Source: Sanyastnella coralliicola
GTDB taxonomy: Bacteria > Bacteroidota > Bacteroidia > Flavobacteriales_D > Sanyastnellaceae
Assembly: GCF_030845195.1 (NCBI RefSeq)
Contig: NZ_CP132543.1
Coordinates: 2,125,501 to 2,189,500, forward strand
Direction of reading: 5' to 3'
DNA length: 64,000 nucleotides
A model generated the notes under the pieces. It was not told the origin of the DNA, did no database searches, and saw nothing but the letters and a program-made list of their open reading frames with translations. Shown piece after piece: positions 14,995 through 23,700 of the stretch; positions within the stretch are counted from its first letter, which is position 1; each line of letters opens with the position of its first letter. A program made the translations under genes and the position numbers.

Positions 14995-17079
14995 ATGAAG
15001 ACCTTGAAATACATTCTTCCGCTATTAGTGCTCTTCCTGGCAGCGTGTTCAGGAGGGAAAGTCGATCGCTCGATCGTTCCGCAGCCAGGGCCGGCCCCGC
15101 AGATCAGCATCGGTGACTACGAAACTTTCAGCCTTGGAAATGGGCTACGTGTGATCGTAGTAAACAACGACAAACTTCCGCGCGTATCATACCAGTTGAC
15201 AATTGACCGTGATCCAATCATGGAAGGAAGCAACGCTGGATATGTAAGCATGGCTGGTGACCTTCTTTCGGCTGGAACAGAAGGAAAAACGAAAGCTCAG
15301 ATCGATCAAGAAATCGACTTCATGGGAGCTTCGCTGAGCACATTCTCCACAGGTATGTACGGTGCATGTTTGACGAAGCACTCAGACAAGCTACTCAGCT
15401 TGATGCAAGAGATGTTGATGTCTCCTGCTTTCCCTGAAGATGAGCTTGAGAAGCTTCGCAAGCAAACGCTATCTGGATTGGCGAGCTCGAAGTCATCAGC
15501 TGATGACATTTCTCGTAATATCTCAAACGCGATCTGTTACGGACTTGATCACCCATATGGTGAACAGCAAACAGAAAAGACGACAGAAGCAATCACACGT
15601 AATGACTTGATTGGTTACTACCAAGATTACTTCAAGCCGAATCTAGCTTACCTCGTTATCGTAGGTGACATCAGCATGGAGCAAGCCAAGTCTCAAGCTG
15701 AGAAGTACTTCGGTGGTTGGGAAGCTGGACAAGCTCCCCAACATGCGTACGACAAGCCAACTCCTCCACGTGGAAACCGCGTTGCCTTTGTTCCACTTCC
15801 TGGAGCTGTGCAGTCGGTAATTGATATCAACCACCCAGTTGATATGACACCTGGTCACCCAGATGCCATTGCAGCTTCTGTAATGAATAATATCCTAGGT
15901 GGTGGTGTATTCGGTGGACGTTTGATGCAGAACCTCCGTGAAGACAAAGCCTTCACATACGGGGCTCGTTCTTCTATGTCTCCTGACCCTGTGATTGGTA
16001 GCTTCAACGCGTATGCAAGTGTACGTAACGAAGTAACTGATAGCTCTGTGACTGAGTTCCTTTACGAGATTGAGCGTCTAACACGCGAGCGCGTGGCTGA
16101 CACGACGCTTCGTTTCATTAAAAACTACATGAACGGAAGCTTCGCTCGCAGCTTGGAGTCTCCTCAAACGATCGCACGTTTCGCATTGAACATCGAGCGT
16201 TACGATCTTCCAAAAGATTACTACGCAACGTATCTGACAAAGCTCGAAGCAGTAACTACTGACGATGTACTACGTGTGGCTCAACGATACTTGAAGCCAA
16301 ACAACCTGAACATTACTGTTGTAGGTAACAAAGAAGAAGTAGCAGAGTCTCTCGCGAAATTCGCGAAGTCTGGTGAAGTTGAATTCTTCGACATCTACGG
16401 AGGAGAGTACGTTGACCTTGAGGCAGCTCCAGAAGGTATGACTGCTCAGAACGTATTTGACGCGTACTACGCTGCTATCGGTGGGAAAGAAAACCTCGCA
16501 AAGGTGAACTCTATCATCGAAGAAGGAAGCATGGGCGTGAGCGGAATGTCACTAGCATACAACCGCAAGGTGAAAGGAACTGACCAGATGGTCATGACCG
16601 TTACTATGGGTGGACAAACCATGATGAAGCAAGTAATTGACGGAGACCGTGGATCTAGCTCTCAAATGGGAACGTCGATCGCAATGACTGAAGAAGAGAT
16701 TTCAGAAGCTAAGATGCAGCTAGATATGCTTGCTTATGATCACCTAGCTGATTACGGCATGTCTGCAGTATTGAAAGGAATCGATACTAATGACAACGGT
16801 CAACGTGTGTATGTTGTCGAATTGATGAAAGGAGAAGAGACTTCTTCTACTCAGTACTACAGTGTTGACACTGGACTTCTAGTATCTACGGTTTCTACTG
16901 AAGAAACACCTCAAGGTGGAATGACAGTAGCATCAATGATCGAAGAGTACAAAGAGTTCAGCGGAATCCAATTCCCAGTGAAGGTATCGCAGGTAGTGGG
17001 CCCACAGGTTATCGAAGTAACACTTGATAACGTATCCGTGAACAAGCGAATCTCAAACAGCGAATTCAAGGTTGACTAA
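14995..17079 (+). CDS. M16 peptidase-like lipoprotein, inactive partner with C-terminal extra domain
   Basis: Lipoprotein of 694 residues with lipobox LAAC (Cys18). Two M16 halves occupy roughly residues 35-460. The position of the zinc motif reads LLSAGTEGKTKAQ, so HxxEH is absent and this chain should be non-catalytic. The segment GGGVFGGRLMQNLREDKAFTYG (quoted as GGVFGGRLMQNLRED and KAFTYG) is the substrate-cleft signature of the non-catalytic subunit. Residues about 480-694 form an additional beta-rich domain resembling outer-membrane lipoprotein-sorting-like domains found fused to such subunits in Bacteroidetes. It sits 18 bp after the active M16 gene and is closed by a strong terminator at 17098-17133. 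Confidence 0.9.
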   Translation: MKTLKYILPLLVLFLAACSGGKVDRSIVPQPGPAPQISIGDYETFSLGNGLRVIVVNNDKLPRVSYQLTIDRDPIMEGSNAGYVSMAGDLLSAGTEGKTKAQIDQEIDFMGASLSTFSTGMYGACLTKHSDKLLSLMQEMLMSPAFPEDELEKLRKQTLSGLASSKSSADDISRNISNAICYGLDHPYGEQQTEKTTEAITRNDLIGYYQDYFKPNLAYLVIVGDISMEQAKSQAEKYFGGWEAGQAPQHAYDKPTPPRGNRVAFVPLPGAVQSVIDINHPVDMTPGHPDAIAASVMNNILGGGVFGGRLMQNLREDKAFTYGARSSMSPDPVIGSFNAYASVRNEVTDSSVTEFLYEIERLTRERVADTTLRFIKNYMNGSFARSLESPQTIARFALNIERYDLPKDYYATYLTKLEAVTTDDVLRVAQRYLKPNNLNITVVGNKEEVAESLAKFAKSGEVEFFDIYGGEYVDLEAAPEGMTAQNVFDAYYAAIGGKENLAKVNSIIEEGSMGVSGMSLAYNRKVKGTDQMVMTVTMGGQTMMKQVIDGDRGSSSQMGTSIAMTEEEISEAKMQLDMLAYDHLADYGMSAVLKGIDTNDNGQRVYVVELMKGEETSSTQYYSVDTGLLVSTVSTEETPQGGMTVASMIEEYKEFSGIQFPVKVSQVVGPQVIEVTLDNVSVNKRISNSEFKVD

Positions 17080-17097
17080 CCTTAGAAATACATTTTG

Positions 17098-17133
17098 AAA
17101 AAGGCCGGACTGTTAAAGCAGTCCGGCTTTTTT
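17098..17133 (+). terminator. Rho-independent terminator of the M16 operon
   Basis: Perfect 9-bp stem GCCGGACTG (17104-17112) / CAGTCCGGC (17119-17127), 6-nt loop, then six T residues, with an A-run on the 5' side. It lies 25 bp after the M16 lipoprotein stop. Confidence 0.95.
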
Positions 17134-17193
17134 GTTGAAAGATAGATGCTCCTCTGCAGCTCAATTCCATGAGGAGCTCGTTAACTTCGTTAC

Positions 17194-17853
17194 ATGAAGT
17201 ATTTGATCACTTGTTCGTTGCTCCTGTTGGGAGTTTGTCTTTGGGCTCAAGAAGATGATGCCTATGAGGAAGAAGAAGGTGCAAAAGGAATGTACTGGGG
17301 CTTCACGCTTAGTGTTGAGACAGGTATTCTGAGTGGTGAAGAGAACCCAACATTTCAAACGCGAGATGTCTTCAAAGAAGTAGAAACGACACCAGGGTTT
17401 GGTGTGAGTGCCGGTCTGTCAACCTACATTCCTCTCTCGAGCTTCTTAGCGCTTCGTCCGCAAGCAGTGATCAGCATTATCCCTACTCAAATGCGTTATG
17501 ACCGCGTAGGCTTCGAGCGTGAATTCAAGTTCTTTTATCCGCTGACCGCAGATATTCCGATCCACTTAATGATCAACAACCCACTTCAATCTGAGAAGCT
17601 CGGAGGATTTGTTGGCGGAGCGATTGAATTCAATATTCCTGGAATGGAATCTGCAGATCCTACTGGAACTGAGTACAACCTGAGAATTGACGGCGGATTG
17701 ACACTCCCGCTGAATCTCGGTCACGGGAACTACCTACTTGACTTCTTCTACGGGTATTCTCCGTCGAATTTGATTGGAGGTGATACGGTCTATGATCTAT
17801 GGTGGCGCAGCGTGACCCGATACAGAACAGGTGTTCGCCTGCACTTACTGTAA
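17194..17853 (+). CDS. Outer-membrane beta-barrel protein, function unknown
   Basis: Secreted 219-residue protein with a signal peptide (about 1-19, MKYLITCSLLLLGVCLWAQ) and a short acidic stretch DDAYEEEEG just after it. The remainder alternates hydrophobic and polar residues with aromatic girdles, as in the small PorT/OmpX-like barrels common in Bacteroidetes, and ends in a final strand RYRTGVRLHLL. An imperfect -7 box TAACTTCG (17182-17189) ends 4 nt before the ATG. It stands alone between the M16 terminator and ftsE. I do not recognise a specific function. Confidence 0.75.
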   Translation: MKYLITCSLLLLGVCLWAQEDDAYEEEEGAKGMYWGFTLSVETGILSGEENPTFQTRDVFKEVETTPGFGVSAGLSTYIPLSSFLALRPQAVISIIPTQMRYDRVGFEREFKFFYPLTADIPIHLMINNPLQSEKLGGFVGGAIEFNIPGMESADPTGTEYNLRIDGGLTLPLNLGHGNYLLDFFYGYSPSNLIGGDTVYDLWWRSVTRYRTGVRLHLL

Positions 17854-17928
17854 TACCTTCTACGGTGTTTAAAACTCCACAATACCGAGCGGTGCTCAGG
17901 AGTTAATAATTGTACCTTCCCACTGTCT

Positions 17929-18630
17929 ATGGAACCGATTGTAAAGCTTTCATCCGTTCAGATCGCTCAGAATGAGAACATCATTTTGAACAACGTTGAT
18001 CTCCAGATCGACCCGGGTGAGTTCATCTATTTGATTGGTAAAACAGGAAGTGGCAAAAGCTCCCTTCTCAAAACCTTGTACGGTGAATTAGCCCCTCGTT
18101 CGGGCGAAGGAAGTGTCTGTGGTTTTGACCTTACCAAGATCAAAAAGAGCAAGGTTCCTTTTCTTCGTCGTAAGCTAGGTATCGTGTTTCAAGACTTTGA
18201 GCTGTTGACTGACCGAAGTGTGAACGACAACCTCAAATTTGTCTTGAAAGCTACTGGATGGAAAGACAAAAAGAAGATGGAGGAACGCATGGAAGAAGTG
18301 CTTTCCAAAGTGGGGCTTCAAACAAAGGGATACAAAATGCCCTTCGAGCTTTCAGGTGGTGAACAACAACGTGTTGCCATTGCACGCGCCTTGTTGAACG
18401 AACCGGATTTGATTCTGGCCGATGAGCCTACCGGAAACTTGGATCCTACCACCACTGAAGGCATCCTGAACCTCCTACTCGATATTTCGAAAGCGGGTAA
18501 AGCCGTCCTGATGGCTACCCATGACTACGCTTCAATGAAGAAGTTCGAAGCACGCACCATTGTCTGTATGGATGGCGCTGTCAAAGATGCAGCGAACATC
18601 AATCATTTCTCAGACTTCGCATACAAGTAA
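17929..18630 (+). CDS. ftsE: FtsE-like ABC transporter ATPase
   Basis: ATP-binding subunit of the FtsEX-type complex that couples the divisome to peptidoglycan hydrolase activation. The 233 residues have Walker A GKTGSGKSS (about 37-45), Q-loop FQDFELL, ABC signature LSGGEQQRVAIARAL, and Walker B LILADEPTGNLDP. The short compact architecture and TGNLDP Walker B fit FtsE, but closely related LolD-type ATPases look similar. There is no adjacent ftsX permease; the next gene, 3 bp downstream, is a glycosyltransferase. Separation of ftsE from ftsX is common in Bacteroidetes, which is family knowledge and not shown here. Confidence 0.82.
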   Translation: MEPIVKLSSVQIAQNENIILNNVDLQIDPGEFIYLIGKTGSGKSSLLKTLYGELAPRSGEGSVCGFDLTKIKKSKVPFLRRKLGIVFQDFELLTDRSVNDNLKFVLKATGWKDKKKMEERMEEVLSKVGLQTKGYKMPFELSGGEQQRVAIARALLNEPDLILADEPTGNLDPTTTEGILNLLLDISKAGKAVLMATHDYASMKKFEARTIVCMDGAVKDAANINHFSDFAYK

Positions 18631-18633
18631 CCC

Positions 18634-19353
18634 ATGCCGTTGCTGACGGTGATCATACCTACGTTGAACGCTGAAGCCCAGCTCAACGACTGTCTAAAAA
18701 GCTTGCAACCGCTTTCTGATGCTGAGGTGATCTTAGTCGATGGTGGTTCTACAGATAACACGCTGGCTATCGCCGAATCCTACCCTTTTGTGCAGGTGAT
18801 TCATTTCGCCGACAAGCCTGGGGTTTACCCCGCAATGAATAAGGGTATTGACCACGCTCGAGGTGATTGGCTTCTTTTTATGGGGGCTGATGATCATCTC
18901 GCTAGCGCGGAATCGGTGCAGCATGCTATGAGCAAAGTACACCCGGAAGCGAAGATCATACTTGGAAGAGTCAAGAATGAAGGAAGCGAGCACCGCCTAG
19001 TAAAAGAATGGTATGAACCGAAGTGGGATCACGATCTCTACACGCGAAACATTGTACATCACCAAGGGGCGATTTATCGAAAAGATGTATTCGAACGCTA
19101 CAGTTACCCCGAGGAATTCAAAGTATTCGGCGATTACCACCTGAACTTATCCATGTACTTGAATGACGATATGGCTGAGATCGTACGTGAGCATTTCGCA
19201 ACCGCTTCCGCAGCAGGAATATCAAAACAGTTCACTGCTGAACTGTATAAGGAAGAATGGAGAATGAAACGCTCTGTACTACCCTGGAAACTAAGATGGT
19301 GGCAAGGCCCGGTGATTTTCGCCAAGTATATCCGAAAGAAGCTCTTTAGATAA
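18634..19353 (+). CDS. Glycosyltransferase family 2
   Basis: GT-A fold inverting glycosyltransferase of 239 residues, cytoplasmic or peripheral at the inner membrane. The N-terminus LLTVIIPTLNAEAQLNDCL (quoted as LTVIIPTLNAEAQL) is the nucleotide-sugar entry strand, VDGGSTDNT the first acidic motif, and GADDH the DxD-equivalent. The ending (KLRWWQGPVIFAKYIRKKL) is basic and aromatic, typical of membrane association. It follows ftsE by 3 bp and overlaps the convergent GT4 gene by 8 bp at its 3' end. Acceptor and donor unknown; a role in cell-surface glycan synthesis is inferred. Confidence 0.88.
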   Translation: MPLLTVIIPTLNAEAQLNDCLKSLQPLSDAEVILVDGGSTDNTLAIAESYPFVQVIHFADKPGVYPAMNKGIDHARGDWLLFMGADDHLASAESVQHAMSKVHPEAKIILGRVKNEGSEHRLVKEWYEPKWDHDLYTRNIVHHQGAIYRKDVFERYSYPEEFKVFGDYHLNLSMYLNDDMAEIVREHFATASAAGISKQFTAELYKEEWRMKRSVLPWKLRWWQGPVIFAKYIRKKLFR

Positions 19354-20464
19354 GTTCTGCCTGTTCGAGCATCACCTTGATCTTCTGGCTCTCTGTATCC
19401 CAATTAAAGGTTTCTCGTGCTTCTTGCAGACCCGATTTCCATTCCTGCTTGTCAATAGACAACATCCTCTCAATAGCTACAGCAATGTTCTTCGGCTCCC
19501 AATCAGGAATTAATTGTCCAACCTTCATTCCTTCTACCACACGCTTCACTTCAGGAAGTGGAGACGCCAACACCGGAATTCCCGCGTGGATATAATCAAA
19601 GAGCTTATTCGGAAGACTATAGTAGTAGTTGAAGTGCAATCCTTTGTCTAGACTCAACCCGAGGTCTGCATTGCGCGTATGCTGCACGAGTTCTTCGTAA
19701 GGCAACTTCGGTTTGATCGTAATCTTGTCTTCGAGCCCAAGCTCCTTTCGAAGCTCTTGAGCGCGTTGCCACTCCTCTCCTGCTCCTACCAATAATAAAT
19801 GGACATCATCAATGTGCTGGAAAGCTTCTACGGCTTCTACAATACCGCGGTCCTTATCCATAAAGGCTCCTTGCAAAATGACCAGTCTACCTTCAGGAAG
19901 TCCCAGCTCTTGTCGTGATCGAGCTTCAATCTCCTGGGTCTTTAAGAAGGGCACGTTGCGCAGTACTTGCACATCTACCTTGTACTTCTTGCGGTAAATC
20001 TCTGCGATACTTTCGTTCACCGTAAAAACATGACTGAGTCGTGGGAAGATGCGCCCTTCAATGGTCTCCCATACTTTCTTTGGAAAGGGTCTTCCAGTGA
20101 GACCCGCGGCTTCAGTGAAGTATTCGTGGCTATCGTAGATAATCGCTTTTCCAGTGCGCTTATGAAAACGCCAAGCTGGCCACAAGGTATCGAGGTCATT
20201 GGCCCATACCCCGGCAAATTCATTTCCGCGCGAGCGAAGAAAACGATCAAGCACCTTTTGTAGCTCAGCATAAAAACGAGCCCCACCTGTATGCTTTAAA
20301 GGAAATCGTACTGTCTCATAAGGCCTGTCAACATCAATAGACCCTTCCAATAACCTGCCTACGAGTACTGGCTCCAAGCCATGATGTAGCAAGACTTCGC
20401 AGGTCTTACGAACCCGCTGGTCGTGACTCAGGTCATTAGAAACTAAGACAGCAATCTTTTTCAC
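19346..20464 (-). CDS. Glycosyltransferase family 4 (GT-B fold)
   Basis: Retaining GT-B glycosyltransferase of 372 residues. The N-terminal Rossmann half begins KIAVLVSNDLSHDQRVRKTCEVL, whose VSNDLSHDQRV segment is characteristic of Bacteroidetes surface-glycan GT4 enzymes. The C-terminal half has VILQGAFMDKDRG for donor binding, then LLVGAGEEW, and an E-x7-E-like helix near LPNKLFDYIHAGIPVLAS. It converges on the GT2 gene with an 8-bp overlap, and its start overlaps the end of the exonuclease gene by 4 bp (20461-20464), so those two are co-transcribed. Substrate unknown. Confidence 0.88.
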   Translation of the reverse strand: MKKIAVLVSNDLSHDQRVRKTCEVLLHHGLEPVLVGRLLEGSIDVDRPYETVRFPLKHTGGARFYAELQKVLDRFLRSRGNEFAGVWANDLDTLWPAWRFHKRTGKAIIYDSHEYFTEAAGLTGRPFPKKVWETIEGRIFPRLSHVFTVNESIAEIYRKKYKVDVQVLRNVPFLKTQEIEARSRQELGLPEGRLVILQGAFMDKDRGIVEAVEAFQHIDDVHLLLVGAGEEWQRAQELRKELGLEDKITIKPKLPYEELVQHTRNADLGLSLDKGLHFNYYYSLPNKLFDYIHAGIPVLASPLPEVKRVVEGMKVGQLIPDWEPKNIAVAIERMLSIDKQEWKSGLQEARETFNWDTESQKIKVMLEQAELI

Positions 20465-21291
20465 GGACGATTCAATTCAGCGCGCAGCGACTTCAATACC
20501 TTCTTAGTATACAACGGAAAATCTCCCTTCATCATCCAACCATAGTATCCCGGATCAGACTCGAGCACTCCTTTGACAGATTGCCCTTTGTACTTACCGA
20601 AGTTGAATACAACGACATCGTCAGCATTGTAGACAAAGCGCCCCATCAAATCTGCATGGCGATTGCGCTGACAGAATTTGTTTACGACTTCCATGTCATT
20701 CGTCAATGTCGGTAGTGGATTGCCTTGGGTGTCTTTGGCTGCTTGTCCTTGGTAGCGCTCCATTTGCTCTACGAAGATCTCGTAGGTCGCCATGGCATCT
20801 GGTAATGCTTCGTGGGCATCGTCTAGACTCTTACCGCAGTAGAACTTGTAACCCGCTTTCAAGGTACGCTGCTCCATCATGTGGAAGATGACCTGGGCAT
20901 CGATCAAATTGCGATCTTCAATGCTGAAGTCGATTCCTACACGTAGGAACTCCTCTGCCAACAACGGGATATCAAATCGATTCGAATTGAATCCACCAAG
21001 ATCGCAGTCAGACAGGAAGATGAAGAGCTTATCTGCTATGTCTTTAAAGGTAGGCGCCTCGGCTACATGCTCATCGTAGATGCCATGAATCAAACTAGAT
21101 TCTAAAGGAATCGGCATTTCAGGATTGATCAGGAAGCGGTTCTCAGCCCCTGTTGAAGAGGGCTTGGTATGCACCGAACCATCAGGCATTACCTTCACAA
21201 GTGCGATCTCTACAATTCTATCCTGGGCAATGCTCGTGCCCGTGGTTTCCAGATCAAAGAAAACCAGCGGTCGTTTAAGGTTCAACTTCAT
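20461..21291 (-). CDS. 3'-5' exonuclease, DnaQ-like (DEDDh), with C-terminal DUF3820-like module
   Basis: DnaQ/RNase T superfamily exonuclease of 276 residues. ExoI motif FFDLETTGT gives D13 and E15; ExoII is LGGFNSNRFDIPLLAEE; ExoIII region DDAHEALPDAMATYEIF carries the catalytic H and D, making it a DEDDh enzyme. The last 60 residues (VFNFGKYKGQSVKGVL, DPGYYGWMMKGDFP) match the small module seen at the end of many Bacteroidetes exonucleases. It is not the full PolC or a DinG fusion. The next gene downstream is a GT4 glycosyltransferase overlapping by 4 bp, an operon partner with no obvious functional link. Confidence 0.88.
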   Translation of the reverse strand: MKLNLKRPLVFFDLETTGTSIAQDRIVEIALVKVMPDGSVHTKPSSTGAENRFLINPEMPIPLESSLIHGIYDEHVAEAPTFKDIADKLFIFLSDCDLGGFNSNRFDIPLLAEEFLRVGIDFSIEDRNLIDAQVIFHMMEQRTLKAGYKFYCGKSLDDAHEALPDAMATYEIFVEQMERYQGQAAKDTQGNPLPTLTNDMEVVNKFCQRNRHADLMGRFVYNADDVVVFNFGKYKGQSVKGVLESDPGYYGWMMKGDFPLYTKKVLKSLRAELNRP

Positions 21292-21417
21292 GCGGGCAAG
21301 TTACCAAAACAGAAAGAGTGGTTCTGTAGGTGTTGAAAACACTGAGGAATTAAGGAAAATTTCAATAGGATGTAATTTTTCCAAAAGGATATACGTTATA
21401 AATATGGTAGAGTAGCA

Positions 21418-21436
21418 GGTCTCCGAGATGGAGGCC
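21418..21436. repeat. Stem-loop sharing its GAGAT loop with the neighbouring terminator
   Basis: GGTCTCC/GGAGGCC with a GAGAT loop and one G-T wobble. It lies 17 bp from the stronger hairpin at 21454-21480 and shares the core CTCCGAGATGGAG with it, so the two look like a duplicated element. The rest of the gap 21292-21505 shows no ORF. Confidence 0.5.
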
Positions 21437-21453
21437 ACAAACAGGCAGAAAGG

Positions 21454-21480
21454 AAAGCCCCTCCGAGATGGAGGGGCTTT
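21454..21480 (-). terminator. Hairpin terminator after the OmpA/PD40 gene
   Basis: Perfect 11-bp stem AAAGCCCCTCC/GGAGGGGCTTT with loop GAGAT (ATCTC when read on the minus strand). It lies 25 bp beyond the stop of the minus-strand gene ending at 21506. The hairpin is nearly symmetrical, with T-rich flanks on both strands, so it may also act on plus-strand transcripts. Confidence 0.75.
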
Positions 21481-21505
21481 CTGATTATATATGGTATGGA
21501 GTTTC

Positions 21506-23626
21506 TTACTCTGCCCAGATCTTAATATACTGGAACTGCTCGTATACAGCCTTACGCTCCTGTGCATCGTTCTGGTAGTCAGGACCACCAACAAGCTTAC
21601 GTCCTGCTTGGAATGTGAAGTCTTTTCCTTCTTCGAATCCTTTGGCCTCGAGTGCTTTCGTCACCTCTGTCTTCGCCAACTTATTACGGAAAGCAGTCAA
21701 CTCAGTGTTGTTGCGGAAACGGCTTGAAGGTACTTTAGACGCACTTGACTCTACTAGGATCTTCGCAGAGCCGTTTGCAGCGATCAAAGCAGACACACCT
21801 TCAACGAATTCGTTGAACGTATCGTTCACCTTCTCATCATTCCACTCACCCATGTCGTATAGGAAGTATCGCTGGTAGTACGCATTCTCAGCCGTGGCTA
21901 CCGTAATCACCTTGTCTTCTTCAGTAATCTCTTCCGGAGTCTCAGCAACGATATCTCCTTCTTCGATTTCAGGTGTTTCAACGACTTCTTCTCCTGATGC
22001 TACGGCACCACCGAGGTGAACAGGTAGAAGGTAGATCTCTTTGTCAATTTCATTGTAAGCCGACTCACAAGGAACGTTGATGAAGTCATCGTGAACAATC
22101 TCTTGGCTCACGAAGTACTCAATTTTGTAAGAGATACAAGGAGGAAGGATCGCAACGTAAGCTCCATCACGCATCCGTGGACGGTACTCCATTACTTCTC
22201 CTGTTTCCTGATTCGTTACCAATAGGTAAGTATCTTCTGGAAGCTCTTCCCCTTCTGATGGGTAGATGTATCCTTTCAATACGCTCAAGTCTGGCTCTAC
22301 TGGAGAGTCAGGCATGTCAATCACGTAGATATCTTTTAGTCCTTCACCCTCTTCTTTACGAGAGGAGTAGTAAGCACGCTTTCCATTTGCTGTTGGCATG
22401 AAGAAAACATCGTCATCTACCGTGTTCACTGGGTAACCAATGTTCACTGGCTCTGACCATTCTCCGTCTTCGCTCATTGTTGAGTAGAAGATGTCAAACC
22501 CACCCATTGAGCTGTGTCCTTGAGAAGAGAAGTAGAGTGTTTTCCCGTCTACAGAAAGGAAAGGTGATTCTTCTTCGTAAGGTGTGTTGATTGACTTACC
22601 AATGTTAAGTGCTTTCGACCAGTCTCCTGTTGGAAGCTTCACACAACGGTAGATATCACGTCCGCCTTCACCCCCGTCGCGGTTACTTGTGAAGTAAAGT
22701 GTGTTTCCATCTGCAGAAACAGTTACGTGCGTTTCCCAAGAATCAGTGTTGATGTCAGATCCAAGTTTCTCCGGTTCAGTCCAAGACTCACCCACAAGCA
22801 CTGACTTCCAAAGCTGACCGTCACCGTTCTCATCGTAGTAGATGTATAGTTCTTGTCCGTCTGGAGAAGCAGAGATAGTTGCTGCGTGGTTATCCGTGTT
22901 GATGTTCAACAATTCAGGATCCATCCAGTTACCTGCCATGTCTTTGTACGACACGTAGATGTCTTCGCGGTGCTCACCTGTATCGTCATCAACGATGAAC
23001 TGGTTCGTTGAATCACCACGCATACGACGTGAAGTGAAGAACAGTGCGCTCTCATCGATGGAGATTACTGGCGAGTATTCGTTTGTTGTTTTGTTGACAA
23101 CCGGACCTACGTTCGAAATCAAGTAATTCTGTGGGTTTGCCACTTGATACTTGGCGTTGTTACACATTTCGATTTGGCGCTGAGCCAAAGCGTGTAGGCG
23201 GTGCTTCTTGTTCACCATCTTCAACAGACGCTCATATTCCGCGATCGCGTTATCCATCTCGTAGTTGAGGTGGTACGCTTGGCCTAGGTAGTAAACGGCC
23301 TCTACAGGAACACGTGTTTCTTTCGGGTCATACGGATCGTAGTTTTCAGATACGACCTGGTACGCAGCATACTGCAGGTATGGAAGTGCATCCAACTTGC
23401 GGTTTGCTGTTTGAAGGAAACAGAATCCTAGTTTGTAATTCACGTTGGCGTTTTGCTGGTGGTCTGTGATGAGACCTTTCCAGATGTCAACGGATTGATT
23501 CCATAGCTTTTCTTCCATGAGCTGATTCGCTTCAAGGAAGTCTGCGTTGAAGTCACCTACAGGGTTTCCTGCAAGTGCGATGTTAAAGCTGAGTAGTGTC
23601 AGTGCAGCAAGCAACAGTTGTTTCAT
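21506..23626 (-). CDS. TPR / PD40 (WD40-like) / OmpA-like outer-membrane protein
   Basis: Cell-envelope protein of 706 residues of a type abundant in Bacteroidetes, some members of which act in T9SS or gliding machinery. A signal peptide covers residues 1-19. TPR-like helices occupy about 25-150. Several PD40 beta-propeller blades follow with the repeated pattern LYFTSNRDGGEGGRDIY and LYFSSQGHSSMGGFDIFYS. A carboxypeptidase-regulatory-like segment (LKGYIYPSEGEELPEDTYLLV) comes next, then an acidic linker. The C-terminal domain looks OmpA-like in outline but the peptidoglycan-binding motif is weak (FRNNTELTAFRNKLAKTEV). Downstream hairpin at 21454-21480. Confidence 0.85.
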   Translation of the reverse strand: MKQLLLAALTLLSFNIALAGNPVGDFNADFLEANQLMEEKLWNQSVDIWKGLITDHQQNANVNYKLGFCFLQTANRKLDALPYLQYAAYQVVSENYDPYDPKETRVPVEAVYYLGQAYHLNYEMDNAIAEYERLLKMVNKKHRLHALAQRQIEMCNNAKYQVANPQNYLISNVGPVVNKTTNEYSPVISIDESALFFTSRRMRGDSTNQFIVDDDTGEHREDIYVSYKDMAGNWMDPELLNINTDNHAATISASPDGQELYIYYDENGDGQLWKSVLVGESWTEPEKLGSDINTDSWETHVTVSADGNTLYFTSNRDGGEGGRDIYRCVKLPTGDWSKALNIGKSINTPYEEESPFLSVDGKTLYFSSQGHSSMGGFDIFYSTMSEDGEWSEPVNIGYPVNTVDDDVFFMPTANGKRAYYSSRKEEGEGLKDIYVIDMPDSPVEPDLSVLKGYIYPSEGEELPEDTYLLVTNQETGEVMEYRPRMRDGAYVAILPPCISYKIEYFVSQEIVHDDFINVPCESAYNEIDKEIYLLPVHLGGAVASGEEVVETPEIEEGDIVAETPEEITEEDKVITVATAENAYYQRYFLYDMGEWNDEKVNDTFNEFVEGVSALIAANGSAKILVESSASKVPSSRFRNNTELTAFRNKLAKTEVTKALEAKGFEEGKDFTFQAGRKLVGGPDYQNDAQERKAVYEQFQYIKIWAE

Positions 23627-23700
23627 CTCTGTATAATTGGCTTAGCGTCGTAAAAATAGGCTAATTAGCAGTGATTTACCAAGCTGTTGCTCAGTAAAAC

